Made by a program: the position numbers and the translations under genes. A stretch of DNA of 64,000 nucleotides from Bombella mellum (GTDB lineage Bacteria; Pseudomonadota; Alphaproteobacteria; Acetobacterales; Acetobacteraceae), in the NCBI RefSeq assembly GCF_014048465.1, contig NZ_PDLY01000001.1, positions 186,001-250,000 on the forward strand, written 5' to 3'. Within the stretch, counting starts at the first letter, position 1, and each line of letters begins with the position of its first letter. The notes beneath the pieces were generated by a model. It did not search any database and was not told the DNA's origin. It worked only from the letters and a program-made list of their open reading frames with translations. Shown piece after piece: positions 61,592 through 64,000 of the stretch.

Positions 61592-62422
61592 ATGAAAATC
61601 TGCACCACGGTTCAGGAGATGCGGCAGGCACGGGCACGGCTTGGCAGCGTGGGGTTCGTTCCGACCATGGGGTTCCTGCATGAGGGGCATCTCTCGCTCG
61701 TCCGCCGGGCCAGGGAGGAAAACGAGGCGGTCGTCGTGAGCCTCTTCGTCAATCCCATCCAGTTCGGGTCTCCGGATGATCTGGCCAATTATCCCCGTGC
61801 GCTGGAGCGGGACATTGCCCTGCTGAAGGAGGAGGGCGTGGCCTGTGTTTTCACTCCCGAGGCGGCGGGGTTCTATCCGGAGGACTTCGCCACGCAGGTG
61901 GATGTGGGTGGCGTGGCCCTGGAGCTGGAGGGGCCGTCCCGTCCCGGCCATTTTGCGGGTGTGGCCACGGTGCTGGTCAAGTTCTTCAACATCGTCCAGC
62001 CGCAGCGGGCCTATTTCGGGCAGAAGGATGCGCAGCAATGTGCGGTCGTCCAGCGTTTCGTGCGGGACCTGAACATTCCGGTGGAAATCGTCACGATGCC
62101 GACATGGCGGGAGGCGGACGGTCTGGCCGGGTCCAGCCGCAACAGCCGCCTGACGGAAGCGGAGCGGCACCGGGCACCGGTCCTGCATCAGGCCCTGTGT
62201 CGTGCCCGTGATCTGGCACGGGCTGGCGAGCGCAGGCGTGTGGTGCTGGAAAAGGCCATGAGGGAGGTGCTGGCGCAGGCCGGGCTGACGGACATCGACT
62301 ACGTCACCGTCGTGGACCCCGGAACCTTTCAGGCCAGGGATGTGGTCCCGGATGATGCGCTGGCCCTGCTGGCCGTGAGGCTGGGAGCCGTGCGTCTGAT
62401 CGACAACCTGCCTCTGGGCTGA
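61592..62422 (+). CDS. panC: Pantothenate synthetase
   Basis: A 276-residue ligase joining pantoate and beta-alanine using ATP. The ATG at 61592, after AAAGGAACGG, gives MKICTTVQEMRQARA; the frame extends upstream to 61520 without support. FVPTMGFLHEGHLSLVRRA contains the HIGH-like HEGH motif, VVSLFVNPIQFG the pantoate site, YFGQKDAQQCAVVQRFVRDL the beta-alanine region, and ADGLAGSSRNSRLT the KMSKS-like loop. panB is not in view. Confidence 0.96.
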   Translation: MKICTTVQEMRQARARLGSVGFVPTMGFLHEGHLSLVRRAREENEAVVVSLFVNPIQFGSPDDLANYPRALERDIALLKEEGVACVFTPEAAGFYPEDFATQVDVGGVALELEGPSRPGHFAGVATVLVKFFNIVQPQRAYFGQKDAQQCAVVQRFVRDLNIPVEIVTMPTWREADGLAGSSRNSRLTEAERHRAPVLHQALCRARDLARAGERRRVVLEKAMREVLAQAGLTDIDYVTVVDPGTFQARDVVPDDALALLAVRLGAVRLIDNLPLG

Positions 62423-62680
62423 AAAGCACTGGAGCCGGATGCAGTAATCCGCATGAAGACGGTCTGTTTTACAGGTGAATTCTTTTCCGGGAAACAGGGC
62501 TGTATTTGTCCTGTTACTGGAGGTGATGTAGTTCAGGACAGGCCGTCATCTTGACCCATGCATGACAATACATGCTGGCATGTCGGGAAATGCTCTGATG
62601 GCTCTGGTCAAGTCACGGTCAAGGGCGTAGCGTGACGGGGTAATGAGCCATTTACAGAGGCTTGTAAGGAGATATCGAGC
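62423..62680. other. Intergenic region between panC and gldA
   Basis: 258 bases without a credible gene. AACAGG / CCTGTT (about 62493-62515) is a possible weak hairpin. A TTGACC at 62551 looks like a -35 element, but no good -10 lies at the right distance. CATGCATG and related CATG clusters occur at 62557-62585. The strong ribosome site AAGGAGATATCG precedes gldA. Confidence 0.5.
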
Positions 62681-63799
62681 ATGGTTGCGAAGACCCCACG
62701 CACTGTTTCTGCCCCCAAGAAATTCATCATCGGTACGGGCCTGTTGGCCCAGATGCATGACTATGTGAAGGATTTCGGCGACAACGCTTTCATCATCAGT
62801 GATGAGTTCTTCGTGGAGCGTGTGCAGAAGGAATCCGTCGCAGGGCTGGAGAAGGCAGGGCTGAAGGGCACGGCCGAGAAATTCGGCCGTGAATGTACGG
62901 ATGCCGAGATCAAGCGTCTTGGGGAGCTGGCCAAGAAGCACGGTGCCAATGTCATCGTGGGCATCGGTGGCGGCAAGACGCTGGATACCAGCAAGGCCGT
63001 GGCGCATTATTACAAGCTGCCGCTCATCCTTTATCCGACCATCGCCTCCACCGATGCCCCCTGCATTGCTCTGGCCGTCATCTACACGGAGAAGGGCGAG
63101 TTCGACCGCTATCTCTTCCTGCCGCAGAATCCTGATGTCGTGGTGGCGGACACGGGCGTGATCGCCGGGGCACCGGTCCGCTTTTTCGCCGCCGGTATCG
63201 GTGACGCCCTCTCCACCTATTTCGAGGCCCGTGCCTGCTACCGGTCCGATGGGGTGAACCTCTCCCGCAAGCGTCCGTCCCGCACGGGGCTTGGTCTGGC
63301 CCGCATGTGCTATGATCTGGTCTGTCAGAACGTCGATCTGGCCATGGATGCCGTCCGCAACAAGGTGCCGACCCGTGCGCTGGAAGAAATGGTCGAGGCG
63401 ACCATCTATCTCAGCGGTACCGGTGCCGAGACGGGCGGTCTGGCCGCAGCCCATGCCGTGCATAACGGCATGACGGTCATTGAGGACCTTCATCATGCCC
63501 AGCATGGCGAGAAGGTGGTCTTCGGCCTGATGACCCAGCTTGTGCTGGAGAATGCTCCGGAGGCGGAAATCGAGGAGGTGCTGCGTGTCGTCCGGGCAGC
63601 CGGCCTGCCGATGACCCTTAAGGAGCTGGGGGTCCGGGAATTCGTGGAAGCCGACTGGCGCAAGGTGGCGGAGATCGCCTGCGACAAGGATGACACGATG
63701 GGCAACCTGCCCTTCAAGGTCACGCCAGATGATGTCTACCATGCCATGGTGGCGGCCAACGCTCTGGGTGAGCGGTACCGTGCAGCCCATCAGGACTGA
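62681..63799 (+). CDS. gldA: Glycerol dehydrogenase
   Basis: A 372-residue NAD-dependent, metal-containing dehydrogenase interconverting glycerol and dihydroxyacetone. VIVGIGGGKTLDTSKAVAHY binds NAD, LILYPTIASTDAPC follows, and the metal ligands lie in AAGIGDALSTYFEARAC (Asp) and the His residues of AHAVHNGMT and DLHHAQHGEKV. Length matches GldA. AAGGAGATATCG, among the strongest ribosome sites in the window, suggests high expression. It is monocistronic with its own terminator. Confidence 0.94.
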   Translation: MVAKTPRTVSAPKKFIIGTGLLAQMHDYVKDFGDNAFIISDEFFVERVQKESVAGLEKAGLKGTAEKFGRECTDAEIKRLGELAKKHGANVIVGIGGGKTLDTSKAVAHYYKLPLILYPTIASTDAPCIALAVIYTEKGEFDRYLFLPQNPDVVVADTGVIAGAPVRFFAAGIGDALSTYFEARACYRSDGVNLSRKRPSRTGLGLARMCYDLVCQNVDLAMDAVRNKVPTRALEEMVEATIYLSGTGAETGGLAAAHAVHNGMTVIEDLHHAQHGEKVVFGLMTQLVLENAPEAEIEEVLRVVRAAGLPMTLKELGVREFVEADWRKVAEIACDKDDTMGNLPFKVTPDDVYHAMVAANALGERYRAAHQD

Positions 63800-63820
63800 G
63801 GCGGACTGACCGGAAAAGAG

Positions 63821-63849
63821 GCCCGGGGCTGCGGCTCCGGGCTTTTTTT
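63821..63849 (+). terminator. Intrinsic terminator after gldA
   Basis: GCCCGG and CCGGGC form the stem base with GGC pairing above (one G-T) around TGC, followed by seven T residues. Confidence 0.85.
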
Positions 63850-63910
63850 ATGTTTTCTTAATCATTAGAACGTGGAGGCAGTTCAGGCCGTTGCAGGAGA
63901 GTCGCAGGTC

Positions 63911-64000
63911 ATGCCCCACAAGGTTGCCGTCATCGTCAGGACGAAGAACCGCCCCCTGTTTCTGGCCCGTGCGCTGGAATGTCTGGAACGGCAGAGCTTT
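63911..64000 (+). CDS. Glycosyltransferase family 2-like protein (5' part only)
   Basis: Thirty residues before the window edge. KVAVIVRTKNRPLFLARALE resembles the opening beta strand and helix of GT-A fold (family 2) transferases, where a V-R-T-x-R segment binds the nucleotide sugar, and CLERQSF is the usual next element. The rest is outside the window, so acceptor and donor are unknown. Confidence 0.65.
   Translation, partial: MPHKVAVIVRTKNRPLFLARALECLERQSF

Noticed and set aside
1-64000. CRISPR array, rRNA operon or insertion sequence
   Set aside because: No regularly spaced repeats, rRNA signature sequences or transposase-like frames were seen on either strand.

Overview
The window is about 64 kb of a GC-rich alphaproteobacterial chromosome, most likely from an acetic acid bacterium (Acetobacteraceae, Gluconobacter-like). 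The reasons are a tkt / tal-pgi fusion / short gnd / HAD / pgl / rpiA / gntK operon, an ispDF fusion, an ATP12-type F1 chaperone, a SAM-II riboswitch ahead of metZ, a CtrA-family regulator, and the order yebC-ruvCAB-ybgC-tolQRAB-pal-cpoB-tilS-ftsH-glmM. The species cannot be fixed from sequence reading alone. No rRNA, CRISPR array, transposase or prophage is visible.

Layout. 1-10.8 kb (+): a secreted protein, a Bcp peroxiredoxin, two large AsmA-like envelope proteins, RarA, an RluC-type pseudouridine synthase and an ATP12 chaperone. 10.8-14.0 kb (-): a sharply AT-rich two-gene island with 4-nt overlapping genes, a DGQHR/DUF262-like protein followed by a 516-residue protein with an HEPN-like R-x4-H motif; this is the best candidate for an undescribed (defence or toxin-antitoxin-like) system. 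14.0-17.3 kb (-): ispDF, apaG, and metZ with its SAM-II riboswitch. 17.4 kb: tRNA-Gly(CCC) with a good promoter. 17.5-22.5 kb (-): an operon of homocysteine methyltransferase, TonB-dependent receptor and NCS1 permease behind two strong dyads. 22.7-28 kb (-): a secreted unknown, an amino-acid-hydroxylase-like 2OG oxygenase, NDH-2, and parvulin-ArgJ.

28.3-44.7 kb (+): secA, yebC, the RuvABC Holliday junction machinery, the complete Tol-Pal system, tilS, ftsH and glmM. 44.8-45.6 kb (-): a CtrA orthologue with Glu at the phospho-acceptor position 51 and a long AT-rich leader. 46.1-49.4 kb (-): ankyrin protein, hisC, M29 aminopeptidase and a small unknown. 49.7-58.6 kb (+): the pentose phosphate operon ending in a strong terminator. 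58.7-61.4 kb (-): HerA-like ATPase and a BaiN-like flavoprotein. 61.6-64.0 kb (+): panC, gldA and the start of a glycosyltransferase.

Functionally the core is housekeeping: envelope integrity (Tol-Pal, AsmA-like, SecA, FtsH), recombination, and carbon flow through the pentose phosphate route, which carries sugar catabolism in many acetic acid bacteria. The AT-rich island, the altered CtrA receiver and the receptor/permease/methyltransferase operon stand out.
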